Source of the DNA: Actinospineispora acaciae DSM 45401
GTDB lineage: Bacteria > Actinomycetota > Actinomycetes > Mycobacteriales > Pseudonocardiaceae
Direction of reading: 5' to 3'
DNA: 64,000 bases
Assembly (NCBI RefSeq): GCF_000620785.1
Contig: NZ_JIAI01000001.1
Coordinates: 1-64,000, forward strand
The translations under genes were made by a program, and so were the position numbers. Below, one piece after another: positions 41,377 to 49,394 of this stretch. The stretch's first letter is position 1, and each line of letters opens with the position of its first letter. Under the pieces are notes generated by a model. It saw nothing but the letters and a program-made list of their open reading frames with translations. It searched no databases and was not told the origin of the DNA.

Positions 41377-43056
41377 ATGGGCCACGTCGATCTCTCCGGT
41401 GTCAGCTACGCGCTGCCCGACGGGACGCCGCTCCTGCACGAGGTGTCGCTACGGGTCGGCGAAGGCACCCGGACCGCGCTGATCGGCCCGAATGGCGTCG
41501 GCAAGACCACCCTGCTACGGATCGTGACCGGTGAGCTCACACCGCACGGCGGGACGATCACCAGGTCCGGCGGGCTGGGCGTGATGGCGCAGGACGTCGG
41601 CGCGGGCGCCACGGACGTGCGGGAGCTGCTGCTGGCCGTGGCCGCACCGGCGGTGCGCCGCGCGGCCGCCGCCGTGGACGCGGCCGAGCTGGAACTGATG
41701 GAGCGCGACACCCCGGACGTGCAGATGCGCTACGCGCAGGCGCTGGCCGACTACGGCGACGCCGGCGGCTACGACGCCGAGGTGCTGTTCGACACCTGCT
41801 GCCAGGCCGCGCTCGGCATCGGCTGGGACCGCGCCCGCTGGCGCGGGGTCCACACGCTGTCCGGCGGCGAGCGCAAGCGGATCCTGCTGGAGGCGCTGCT
41901 GCGCGGGCCGGCGCGGGTGCTGCTGCTCGACGAGCCGGACAACGCGCTGGACGTGCCGGCCAAGCGCTGGCTGGAGACCAGGCTCACCGAGTCCGGCAAG
42001 ACCGTGCTGATGGTCAGCCACGACCGCGAGCTGATCGCGAACACCGCCACCCGCATCGCCACCCTGGAGTCCGGGCCGGACGGGGCCGGGCTGTGGGTGC
42101 ACGGCGGCGGGTTCGCAAGCTACCCGCGGGCCCGCGAGGAGCGCATCGAGCGGCTGGAGGAGCTGCGCCGCCGCTGGGACGAGAAGCGCCAGCAGCTGAC
42201 CGACCTGGTCGCCGCGCTCAAGGTCAAGGCCACCAACAACGACGGCATGGCCTCGCGCTACCACGCCGCCCAGACCCGGCTGCGCAAGTACGAGGAGGCC
42301 GGGCCGCCGGAGCTGCCGCCCCGGCCGCAGCGGCTGTCGGTCCGGCTGGCCGGCGGCCGCACCGGCAAGCGCGCCGTGGTGTGCACCGACCTGGGCCTGA
42401 CCGGGCTGGTGGAGCCGTTCTCCACGGAGATCTGGCTGGGCGACCGGGTGGCGGTGCTGGGCTCCAACGGATCCGGCAAGTCACACCTGATCCGGCTGCT
42501 GGCCGCCGGCGGAACCGACCCGGAGCCGGACCAGGCACCGGTCGGCGACGAGCGGCCGGAGCCGGTGGCGCACACCGGAACGGCCCGCCTGGGCGCCAGG
42601 GTCCGGCCGGGCTGGTTCCGGCAGTCGTCGTTCTCCATACCCGGGCACCTCGAGAGCGGCACCCTTCTGGAGATCCTGCACCGGGGCGACGGCCGCCGCC
42701 GTGGCCTGCCGCGCGACGAGGCCACCCGCGCGCTGAGCCGCTACGGGCTGGCGCGCGCGGCCGAGCGCAACGCCGACCTCCTCTCCGGAGGCCAGCGCGC
42801 CCGGTTCCACATCCTGCTGCTGGAGCTGTCCGGCGCCACCCTGCTGCTGCTCGACGAGCCCACCGACAACCTGGACCTGGAGTCCGCCGAGGCGTTGGAG
42901 GCCGCGCTCGACCGGTTCGAGGGCACCGTCGTCGCCGTCACCCACGACCGCTGGTTCACCAGGGGGTTCGACAGGTTCCTGATCCTGGGGGCGGACGGCA
43001 CGGTCGCCGAGGCCGACGAACCGGTCTGGGAGGAGACGACGATGTCGCGGCGCTGA
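41377..43056 (+). CDS. ABC-F family ATPase
   Basis: A 559-residue soluble protein with two ABC nucleotide-binding domains and no membrane spans. Domain 1: Walker A GPNGVGKTTLL, signature LSGGERKR, Walker B VLLLDEPDNALD. Domain 2: GSNGSGKSHLI, LLSGGQRAR, LLLLDEPTDNLDLES. The inter-domain linker (about 255-310, RIERLEELRRRWDEKRQQLT) is the P-site-tRNA interaction motif region. Members act on ribosomes as translation factors or antibiotic-resistance proteins; which applies here is open. ATG 41377 is chosen because GHVDLSGVSYALPDG starts the first domain. Confidence 0.9.
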   Translation: MGHVDLSGVSYALPDGTPLLHEVSLRVGEGTRTALIGPNGVGKTTLLRIVTGELTPHGGTITRSGGLGVMAQDVGAGATDVRELLLAVAAPAVRRAAAAVDAAELELMERDTPDVQMRYAQALADYGDAGGYDAEVLFDTCCQAALGIGWDRARWRGVHTLSGGERKRILLEALLRGPARVLLLDEPDNALDVPAKRWLETRLTESGKTVLMVSHDRELIANTATRIATLESGPDGAGLWVHGGGFASYPRAREERIERLEELRRRWDEKRQQLTDLVAALKVKATNNDGMASRYHAAQTRLRKYEEAGPPELPPRPQRLSVRLAGGRTGKRAVVCTDLGLTGLVEPFSTEIWLGDRVAVLGSNGSGKSHLIRLLAAGGTDPEPDQAPVGDERPEPVAHTGTARLGARVRPGWFRQSSFSIPGHLESGTLLEILHRGDGRRRGLPRDEATRALSRYGLARAAERNADLLSGGQRARFHILLLELSGATLLLLDEPTDNLDLESAEALEAALDRFEGTVVAVTHDRWFTRGFDRFLILGADGTVAEADEPVWEETTMSRR

Positions 43057-43057
43057 G

Positions 43058-43402
43058 TCACGACCTGCGCAGGCGCCGCCGCAGGCTGGGATGCTTCGCC
43101 CACCCGTTGGCGTAGATCCGCCGGTCGTCGCTGACGTGGGCCAGCTCCTGCCGGGCACCGGACACGTACAGCGCGACCGGGTGCCGTTCGCCGGGCCTGT
43201 CCAGCGTGAACCGGGTGACCGCGCCGGCGAGCACGCCGGGATCGTTGCTCAGCTTCCCGGCGTACTCCTCGGCGTCGCAGGTCATGGTCCACACGACCTC
43301 GGTCGACCAGATGTCCTCGGGGCGCACGGCGTGTACCGCGTAGACGAACGGCGAGGTCAGAAGCTCCAGGTCGATCAGGCGTTCGGGCCTGTATTCGATC
43401 AT
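43058..43402 (-). CDS. Hypothetical protein, 114 residues
   Basis: A small acidic-to-basic protein beginning MIEYRPERLIDLELLTSPFV and ending KHPSLRRRLRRS. Predicted mixed alpha/beta, one cysteine, no signal peptide. I do not recognise the family. The end is one base from the convergent ABC-F stop. Codon use is normal for the window, which supports a real gene. Confidence 0.65.
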   Translation of the reverse strand: MIEYRPERLIDLELLTSPFVYAVHAVRPEDIWSTEVVWTMTCDAEEYAGKLSNDPGVLAGAVTRFTLDRPGERHPVALYVSGARQELAHVSDDRRIYANGWAKHPSLRRRLRRS

Positions 43403-43495
43403 GTCGGTGACGGTATGCCCAACGCCGACGGGTTTTGTTCCTCGTTCGCGAACACTGGGTGAAGTTTCGGCCCCCTCAACCTCGTCGGTCCGCCG

Positions 43496-43933
43496 TCAGT
43501 GCAGGCAGAACTCGTTGCCCTCCGGGTCCGCCATGACCAGGCACCACCCGGTCGGCTCGTCCACCTCGCGCAGCTGGCGGGCGCCCCGGGCGGCGAGCTC
43601 CTCGGCGCGGCGGTGCGCTTGCGCCCGGCGTTCGGGGCTGCCGGGCGGGGATCCGGCCACGACGTCGATGTCGACGTGCACGCGGTTCTTCACGGTCTTG
43701 GGCTCGGGCACCTTCTGGAACAGGATGCGGGGTTCCACGCCGTTCGGGTCGACCACCGCGGAGAGCCGGTCCCACTGGTCCTCGGGGATGCCGATGCGCT
43801 CGGCGAACGCCTCCCACGAGGCGAACCCCTCCGGGGGCGGCTGGACGATGTAGCCGAGCGCCTCGGCCCAGAACTCGGCCAGCTTGGCCGGGTTCGCGCA
43901 GTCGATGACGACCTGGATCTTGTGCACGGTCAT
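43496..43933 (-). CDS. VOC-family (glyoxalase-like) protein
   Basis: A 145-residue vicinal-oxygen-chelate fold protein: HKIQVVIDCANPAKLAEFWA, LGYIVQPPPEG, VPEPKTVKNRVHVDIDV and the end WCLVMADPEGNEFCLH. This is the Glyoxalase_6-like subgroup common in actinobacteria, usually of unknown substrate. Its start is nine bases from the DinB gene stop, so the two are likely co-transcribed. Confidence 0.88.
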   Translation of the reverse strand: MTVHKIQVVIDCANPAKLAEFWAEALGYIVQPPPEGFASWEAFAERIGIPEDQWDRLSAVVDPNGVEPRILFQKVPEPKTVKNRVHVDIDVVAGSPPGSPERRAQAHRRAEELAARGARQLREVDEPTGWCLVMADPEGNEFCLH

Positions 43934-43942
43934 GGCGTTCCT

Positions 43943-44575
43943 TTACGGGTTGTGGTGCCGGTACAGGTCTCGGAGCAGGGCGATCTCGGCGCCGTGGTGG
44001 ATCACCTCGCGGTTGATGTGCAGGACCAGGGTGGCCATCGGATGGTCGGCCCACGGGCCCTCGGCGGGACCGCACGGCCGGCTCAGGCCGTCGGCGCCGA
44101 GGCCGCGCACGCCGGCCGCCCACGCGGCGTACGCCTGGTCGAGCTGGGACAGCGCGCCGGCCGCGTCGCCGGGGTAGTCGTAGGTGTCGTAGTCCATCGC
44201 CGGGCCGCCGAAGTGGCCGGCGACACGCATGCCGAACACCCCGACGATCAGGTGGCACATGCGCCAGGCGATGGTGGTCACCGGCGGTGGGTCCGGCTCG
44301 GGGAAGGCGAAGTCGATGGTGAACTCGCCGCTGCCGCCGACCATCGGCGCAGCGCGACCCGCACCGCTCGGGAAGCAACCATCAGCAGAGCGCTCATCCA
44401 GCCCCGCCGGCGTGTGAGGCGAGAACACCGTGGTGCCGCGCGGGCGGACGCTCCAGGCGCCGGGGGCGGGCTCCCAGAGGTACTCCCGGTCGGTCAGTGT
44501 GTCCATCCGGGGGCGCAGCTGGGAGCGCCAGTGCCAGTCCAGCTGTTCGACGAGCTGTTCGTTCCAATCGAGCAT
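43943..44575 (-). CDS. DinB-superfamily protein
   Basis: A 210-residue four-helix-bundle protein: LDWNEQLVEQLDWHWRSQLR, TIAWRMCHLIVGVFGMRVAG and VLHINREVIHHGAEIALLRD hold the three histidines expected for the DinB/YfiT metal site. Such proteins are thought to be thiol (mycothiol/bacillithiol)-dependent enzymes. ATG 44575; divergent from the WYL regulator across 60 bp containing a small palindrome. Confidence 0.83.
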   Translation of the reverse strand: MLDWNEQLVEQLDWHWRSQLRPRMDTLTDREYLWEPAPGAWSVRPRGTTVFSPHTPAGLDERSADGCFPSGAGRAAPMVGGSGEFTIDFAFPEPDPPPVTTIAWRMCHLIVGVFGMRVAGHFGGPAMDYDTYDYPGDAAGALSQLDQAYAAWAAGVRGLGADGLSRPCGPAEGPWADHPMATLVLHINREVIHHGAEIALLRDLYRHHNP

Positions 44576-44602
44576 GGCCGCGACCGTATCGGCAGACGCG
44601 GA

Positions 44603-44616
44603 CAGGATCGTTCCTG
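44603..44616. promoter_or_regulatory. Candidate operator between DinB and WYL-regulator genes
   Basis: CAGGA-TCGT-TCCTG, a perfect 5-bp inverted repeat in the 60-bp divergent gap. Its central placement would allow one WYL-type regulator to control both promoters. Short, hence modest confidence. Confidence 0.45.
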
Positions 44617-44635
44617 AATCAGTCACAATGCCCAG

Positions 44636-45589
44636 ATGGATACCGCCTCGCGGGTGCTGCGGCTGCTGTCGTTGCTGACGACGCGCCGTTCCTGGCGCGG
44701 CGAGGAGCTGGCCGAGCGGCTGGGCGTCACGGACCGCACGGTGCGCAGGGACGTCGAGCGGCTGCGCGAGCTGGGCTACCCCGTGCACGCCGTGCCCGGC
44801 CCGACCGGCGGCTACGCGCTCGGCGCCGGCGCGAGGCTGCCGCCGCTGCAGCTCGACGACGACAGCGCGGTGGCCGTGGCGCTGGGGGTACGGGCGGCCG
44901 CCACGGGCGCGGTGGCCGGGATGGAGGAGTCGGCGCTGCGCGCGCTCGCGGCCATCGAGCAGGTCATGCCCACCCACCTGCAACGGCGGGTCACGGCGCT
45001 GCGCTCGGCGATCGTGCCGCTGGCCGCCGACGGTCCCACGGTGGCGCCGGCGGTGCTGGCGGTGCTCGCGCTGGCCTGCCGGGACGGGGAGCGGCTGCGG
45101 TTCGGCTACGTCGACCGGACCGGTGCGCAGACCCGCCGCCACGTGGAGCCGCACCGCGTGGTGCACACCGGCCGGCGCTGGTACCTGGTCGCGCGCGACG
45201 TGGACCGCGACGGCTGGCGCAGCTTCCGGGTCGACCGCATGCGCGAGCCGACGCCGACCGGCGCCCGAGGCCACCCCGAAGACCCGCCCGACGCCGCGCG
45301 GTTCGTCACCGACGCGCTGTCGCTGCGCCCGTACCGCTGGCACGCGCGGCTGCTGATCGAGGCGCCCGCCGAGGTCGTCGCCGGGCTGGTGCCGCCCACC
45401 GCCGCCGCGGTCGAGGCGCTCGACGACCGGCGCTGCGTGCTGGTCACCGGCGCGGACTCGCTGGACGCAATCGTCCTGCACACCGCGCTGCTGGACCTGC
45501 CGTTCACCCCGCTGGAGCCGCCCGAGCTGGCCGAGCGCTGCGCCGCGCTGGCCGAACGACTGCGGGCGGCCGCGGGGCTGTTAACGTAA
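44636..45589 (+). CDS. HTH/WYL-domain regulator (YafY type)
   Basis: A 317-residue regulator: an N-terminal HTH_11/DeoR-like helix-turn-helix (GEELAERLGVTDRTVRRDVE, then LRELGYPVHAVPGPTGGYAL) and a WYL domain (RLRFGYVDRTGAQTRRHVEP, RRWYLVARDVDRDGWRSFRV) with a WCX-like end (PFTPLEPPEL). WYL domains sense nucleic-acid or small-ligand signals. Divergent from DinB-VOC, which are its probable targets, a combination seen in many actinobacteria. Confidence 0.9.
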   Translation: MDTASRVLRLLSLLTTRRSWRGEELAERLGVTDRTVRRDVERLRELGYPVHAVPGPTGGYALGAGARLPPLQLDDDSAVAVALGVRAAATGAVAGMEESALRALAAIEQVMPTHLQRRVTALRSAIVPLAADGPTVAPAVLAVLALACRDGERLRFGYVDRTGAQTRRHVEPHRVVHTGRRWYLVARDVDRDGWRSFRVDRMREPTPTGARGHPEDPPDAARFVTDALSLRPYRWHARLLIEAPAEVVAGLVPPTAAAVEALDDRRCVLVTGADSLDAIVLHTALLDLPFTPLEPPELAERCAALAERLRAAAGLLT

Positions 45590-45595
45590 CCGTCC

Positions 45596-46039
45596 GTGGC
45601 GGCTCCCGCGCGGTACCGGCTGGTCGGCTCGTTCCAGGTCGCGCTTCCGCCCGAGCGGGCGTTCCGGCTGTTCACCCCGGCCGGCGAGCGGGACTGGGTG
45701 GACGGATGGGACCCGCGGTTCCCGGACTCCGACACCGACGCCGACACCGAGCCCGGCACCGTGTTCGAGACGGCCTCCGACGGCCGGGCCGTCACCTGGG
45801 TCGTCCTCGACCGCCAACCCGGCCGGCGGATGTCCTACGCCCGCGTTGCCCACGGCGTGCACGCCGGCACCGTCACCGTCACCCTGGAGCCGGCCGGCGA
45901 CGACCACGCCGAGGTGACCGTCGCCTACGACCTCACCGCCCTGACCGAGGCGGCCAGGGACGAGCTGCGCCGGTTCGCCGACGACTACCCGAACTTCCTT
46001 CGCTCCTGGCGTCGGGCGATCGCCGACAAGATCACCTGA
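45596..46039 (+). CDS. SRPBCC (START/AHSA1-like) family protein
   Basis: A 147-residue polyketide-cyclase/START-fold protein: YRLVGSFQVALPPERAFRLF, DWVDGWDPRFPD, VTVTLEPAGDDHAEVTVAYD and a C-terminal helix ELRRFADDYPNFLRSWRRAI. GTG start six bases after the WYL-regulator stop, so probably one transcript. The ligand is unknown. Confidence 0.82.
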   Translation: MAAPARYRLVGSFQVALPPERAFRLFTPAGERDWVDGWDPRFPDSDTDADTEPGTVFETASDGRAVTWVVLDRQPGRRMSYARVAHGVHAGTVTVTLEPAGDDHAEVTVAYDLTALTEAARDELRRFADDYPNFLRSWRRAIADKIT

Positions 46040-46046
46040 CGGCGGC

Positions 46047-46481
46047 TCAGGCCGACGCCTTGGCCTTGCGACCGGCCAGCGCGTGGTCGACGCTGAACCG
46101 CCCGGGGCCGAACGCGGCGAGCAGCAGGGCACCGGCCGCGATCACGGCGACCAGCTCGAAACCGCCCTTGTCGACGAACACCCCCTTGCTGGCATGCACA
46201 AGCACGAACGCGCCCAGCATGTCGAGCACGATCAGCGCCGAGGCCAGCGTGGTCGCCGCGCCGAGCACCAGCAGGATGCCGCCGCCCAGCTCGGCCAGCG
46301 TCGCGTACGCGGCGGACACCGGAGCCAGCGGCACCCCCATCTTCTCGAAGCTGGCGCTGGTGCCGGCGAACCCGTAGGACACCAGCTTCTGCAGGCCGTG
46401 CGCGATCAGGACCAGGCCCAGCACGATGCGGGCGACGAGCACGGCGACGTCACCGGTCGAGGCGGGAAGCGGACGGGTCAT
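46047..46481 (-). CDS. DoxX-family membrane protein
   Basis: A 144-residue four-span protein: VLVARIVLGLVLIAHGLQKL, AYATLAELGGGILLVLGAAT, SALIVLDMLGAFVLVHASKG and AVIAAGALLLAAFGPGRFSV. These match the DoxX/SURF4 family, whose mycobacterial member associates with thiol and redox homeostasis. TGGAGG precedes the ATG. An inverted repeat with an ACTACGTA core lies upstream. Confidence 0.88.
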   Translation of the reverse strand: MTRPLPASTGDVAVLVARIVLGLVLIAHGLQKLVSYGFAGTSASFEKMGVPLAPVSAAYATLAELGGGILLVLGAATTLASALIVLDMLGAFVLVHASKGVFVDKGGFELVAVIAAGALLLAAFGPGRFSVDHALAGRKAKASA

Positions 46482-46529
46482 GACGAACTACCTCCAGGTA
46501 CGTGCGGACGCAAGTAGATGAGCGTTGAA

Positions 46530-46548
46530 CTACGTAACTACTTCGTAG
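46530..46548. promoter_or_regulatory. Inverted repeat upstream of doxX-like gene
   Basis: CTACG (46530-46534) and CGTAG (46544-46548) within an unusually AT-rich block, GAACTACGTAACTACTTCG, about 50 bp upstream of the DoxX gene. MarR/HxlR-type repressors use such sites at DoxX genes. No regulator gene is adjacent. The rest of the 46482-46617 gap holds nothing else evident. Confidence 0.4.
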
Positions 46549-46617
46549 GTAAGGAGGTTAGCGCACCCTGACAACCGTCCCGTCGACACGCGGTGCCGGC
46601 TGTGGTAATCACTCGGC

Positions 46618-46989
46618 ATGCCGAGGGGAGTGACCGTCGACGAGGTGCGCGCGCTGGCGCTGACCCTGCCCCGGACGACCGAGCGGCTGGTCCGCGACCG
46701 GGTCAAGTTCGGTGTCGGAAGGCTGATCTACGTGGCGTTCTCCCGGGACGAGCGGACCATGGGGTTCGCCTACCCGAAGGAGCGGCGCGCCACGCTCGTC
46801 GCCGCCGAACCCGACAGGTTCCGCCTGCCGCGCGTTTCCGACCAGCGCTACAACTGGGTGGACGCCTGGCTGCACGAGCTGGACGCCCCGGAGATGCACG
46901 AGCTGGTGGTGGACGCCTGGTGCATGTGCGTGCCGGCGAAGGTGCGGGCGGCCTACTTCGAGACAGCCGTACCGGGACGCCAGCCGTGA
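46618..46989 (+). CDS. MmcQ/YjbR family protein
   Basis: A 123-residue CyaY-like-fold protein: VTVDEVRALALTLPRTTERL, VKFGVGRLIYVAFSRDERTM, MGFAYPKERRATLVAAEPDR and RYNWVDAWLHELDAPEMHEL. YjbR/MmcQ proteins are annotated as DNA-binding on weak evidence. The stop overlaps the NCS1 permease GTG (GTGA), so the two are coupled. Confidence 0.86.
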   Translation: MPRGVTVDEVRALALTLPRTTERLVRDRVKFGVGRLIYVAFSRDERTMGFAYPKERRATLVAAEPDRFRLPRVSDQRYNWVDAWLHELDAPEMHELVVDAWCMCVPAKVRAAYFETAVPGRQP

Positions 46990-48488
46990 CCGCCCGTATC
47001 ACCCGGGTCGAGCGGCACGGGATCAACACCATCCCGGACGCCGACCGGACCTCGCGCCCGATCGACCTGTTCCGCATCCAGTTCGGCGGGGCCAACACGT
47101 TCGCCACAGTGATCCTCGGGACCACCCCGATCATGCTCGGCCTCTCGCTGCCCGAGGCGATCGCGGCCACGGTGCTCGGCGTGCTGGTCGGCGCGCTGAT
47201 CCTGGCGCCGATGGGGCTGTTCGCGCCGCGCACCGGCACCAACAACGCGGTGTCGTCCGGCGCGCACCTGGGGGTCAGGGGCCGGATCGTGGGCTCGTTC
47301 CTGTCGCTGCTGACGGCGATCGCGTTCTACTCGATCTCGGTGTGGGTCAGCGGGGACGCGCTGGTCGGCGGGCTGGTGCGGCAGTTCGGGGCGGCGGACT
47401 CCAGCCCGCTGCGGGCGGCGGTGTACGCGGTGCTGGGCGCGCTGGTGATCGTGGTGGTGATCTACGGCTACCAGTTCATGCTGGTGGTCAACAAGGTGGT
47501 GGTCATCGCCAACACGGCGCTGATCCTGCTCGCGGTCGCCGCCTTCGCCGGGATGAGCCCCGGCCCGAGCGACACCGCCTACGCACTGGGCTCGTTCTGG
47601 CCGACGTTCGTGCTCTCCGCGCTGATCGTGATGGGCAACCCGATCTCGTTCGGGGCGTTCCTGGGCGACTGGTCGCGCTACATCCCGGCCTCGACCAGCA
47701 GGTTCCGGCTGCTGGCCGCGACCTGGCTGGCCCAGCTGGCCACGCTGGTGCCGTTCCTGTTCGGCGTGCTGACCGCGACGCTGACGGTGGGCAAGGGCGA
47801 CTACATGTTCGCGCTGATCCAGATCGCGCCGGCCTGGTACGCGCCGCTGCTCATGGTCGTGGCGTTCCTCGGCGGGCTGTCCACCGGGGTCACCTCGCTG
47901 TACGGCACCGGGCTGGACTTCTCCTCGGTGTTCCCCCGGCTCAGTCGGGTCGCGGCGTCGCTGCTGATCGGGGTCCTCGCGTTCGCGTTCATCCTGGCCG
48001 GCCGGCTGGTGCTGGACCTGACCGCGAGCGTGAACGCGTTCATCGGCGCGATCGTCATCTGCACCACGCCGTGGATGGTGATCATGAGCATCGGCTACCT
48101 GGTGCGGCGCGGTGTGTACTTCCCCGACGACGTGCAGGTGTTCAACCAGGGCCGGGTGGGCGGGCGCTACTGGTTCCGGAACGGGGTGAACTACCGGGCC
48201 ATGGCCGCGTGGATCCTCTCCGCCGTGGTCGGCCTGCAGTTCGCGAACTACCCGCCGCTGGTGGTCGGGCCGCTGCACGAGGTGGCCGGCGGCATCGACA
48301 TCAGCCTGCCGGTGAGCCTGCTCGTCGCCGCCATGAGCTACCTGGCCTGCCTGTACCTCGTGCCCGAACCGCGCTACGCCTTCGGCCCGGACGGCCCGCG
48401 CTGGGTGCCTGCCCGCGCCGGGACCCCTCCGGAGATCCGCGACAAGTCCGCGCAGGCAGGCACCCGTGAGTGGATAGGGCTGCCATAG
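46986..48488 (+). CDS. NCS1-family purine/cytosine permease
   Basis: A 500-residue transporter with about 12 spans. RITRVERHGINTIPDADRTS is the typical cytoplasmic N-terminus of the cytosine/purine permease group, followed by FRIQFGGANTFATVILGTTP, SSGAHLGVRGRIVG, FGAFLGDWSRYIP and GLSTGVTSLYGTGLDFSS. Likely substrate is a nucleobase or related nitrogen heterocycle. The last codons and stop (48486-48488) lie inside a 42-bp palindrome, so the C-terminus REWIGLP is repeat-encoded. Confidence 0.88.
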   Translation: MTARITRVERHGINTIPDADRTSRPIDLFRIQFGGANTFATVILGTTPIMLGLSLPEAIAATVLGVLVGALILAPMGLFAPRTGTNNAVSSGAHLGVRGRIVGSFLSLLTAIAFYSISVWVSGDALVGGLVRQFGAADSSPLRAAVYAVLGALVIVVVIYGYQFMLVVNKVVVIANTALILLAVAAFAGMSPGPSDTAYALGSFWPTFVLSALIVMGNPISFGAFLGDWSRYIPASTSRFRLLAATWLAQLATLVPFLFGVLTATLTVGKGDYMFALIQIAPAWYAPLLMVVAFLGGLSTGVTSLYGTGLDFSSVFPRLSRVAASLLIGVLAFAFILAGRLVLDLTASVNAFIGAIVICTTPWMVIMSIGYLVRRGVYFPDDVQVFNQGRVGGRYWFRNGVNYRAMAAWILSAVVGLQFANYPPLVVGPLHEVAGGIDISLPVSLLVAAMSYLACLYLVPEPRYAFGPDGPRWVPARAGTPPEIRDKSAQAGTREWIGLP

Positions 48489-48506
48489 CGGCCCTATCCA
48501 CTCACG
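48465..48506. repeat. 42-bp palindromic repeat, copy 2
   Basis: The best-formed copy: arms 48462-48480 and 48491-48509 are a perfect 19-bp inverted repeat (beginning ACCCGTGAGTGGATAGGGC) with a 10-nt loop. It contains the stop codons of both convergent genes, the NCS1 permease (48486-48488) and kstR (48502-48504), and so looks like a bidirectional terminator. Confidence 0.92.
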
Positions 48507-49146
48507 GGTTGTGCTCGCGGTGGCCGAGGAGGAGGCGGACGGTCAGTTCGAGGCGGTTGGTCACGTCCTCGGCGGAGGCGCGGCGGGTCACCCAGGCGAC
48601 GAGGTTGGACAGCCACACGTCGCCGACGACGCGCGCGATCGCCTTGTCCTCGTCGGTCGGCTCGTCGACGCCCATCGCCTTGGTGAGCATCCGCTCGGTC
48701 AGCCTGCCGACCTCCACGACCTCGGAGGCCACCGAGGTGTCGGCGAACATGAACGCCCTGGTCATGGCCTCGGTGAGGCGGGGCTCGCGCTGCAGCGAGC
48801 GGGTGTTGCGGCCCAGCACGTAGAGCACCCGCTCGGCCGGGGTGTTGCCGGGGATCGGCCCCCGCTCCAGGCGTTCGAGCGCGCGGCCGAACTCCCTGAT
48901 CAGGCCGGAGACCAGGAGGTGGATCTTGGAGGGGAAGTACCGGTAGAGGGTGCCCAGCGCGACGTCGGCACGCTCGGCGACGGCGCGCATCTGCACGGCC
49001 TCGAAGCCGCCCTTGGAGGCCAGCGCGAGGGTCGCGTCGAGGATGCGCTTGCGCCGGTCCCGCTGCGCGGGCGAACCGAGCTCGGCCTCGGTCAACGCAC
49101 TCAGTCCGCCGGTGCCGAGCGTTGTCGGTCGTGGCTCTGCCGTCAT
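48502..49146 (-). CDS. kstR: TetR-family steroid catabolism repressor KstR
   Basis: A 214-residue TetR repressor. The signature AELGSPAQRDRRKRILDATL, ASKGGFEAVQMRAVAERADV and LGTLYRYFPSKIHLLVSGLI is almost the KstR DNA-binding domain, and LTEAMTRAFMFADTSVASEV and VVGDVWLSNLVAWVTRRASA match its ligand domain. KstR binds 3-oxo-cholestenoyl-CoA-type intermediates and represses sterol genes. As in mycobacteria it is divergent from a FadE34-type gene. A KstR box lies 63 bp upstream (autoregulation). The stop is within a 42-bp palindrome. Confidence 0.93.
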   Translation of the reverse strand: MTAEPRPTTLGTGGLSALTEAELGSPAQRDRRKRILDATLALASKGGFEAVQMRAVAERADVALGTLYRYFPSKIHLLVSGLIREFGRALERLERGPIPGNTPAERVLYVLGRNTRSLQREPRLTEAMTRAFMFADTSVASEVVEVGRLTERMLTKAMGVDEPTDEDKAIARVVGDVWLSNLVAWVTRRASAEDVTNRLELTVRLLLGHREHNP

Positions 49147-49208
49147 CTCGCCGTGCCCCTTGTTGATGTCTCGCCTCGAGTTGCGCTCAAGCTAGCACCG
49201 TCAAGGAT

Positions 49209-49222
49209 AGGAACTCGTTTCA
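49209..49222. promoter_or_regulatory. KstR box upstream of kstR
   Basis: AGGAACTCGTTTCA resembles the KstR operator (AGAAC-NN-GTTCT with TA-rich flanks) at the core AAC-N2-GTT. It lies in the kstR promoter, implying autorepression. The 49147-49394 gap also holds the fadE34 box and no gene. Confidence 0.72.
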
Positions 49223-49369
49223 CTTTGCTCGCGGGGGGCACGCTGTGAAGTTGGTCATCGGGGTTGTGGGGGAGTTGGGTGAACCTCGTGGTGAGGTGGT
49301 GCGGCGGTGATCGACTACGGCGTTTGGGTCGGTCGGGTTCGGGGGAGCGGAAGGCTACCGAGAAGTAAC

Positions 49370-49383
49370 TGGAACACGTTCTA
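49370..49383. promoter_or_regulatory. KstR box upstream of the FadE34-like gene
   Basis: TGGAACACGTTCTA, a near-perfect KstR palindrome (core GAAC-AC-GTTC), ends 11 bp before the GTG start of the fused acyl-CoA dehydrogenase, in the -10/leader region where binding would block transcription. Confidence 0.85.
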
Positions 49384-49394
49384 TAGTTGCCGGC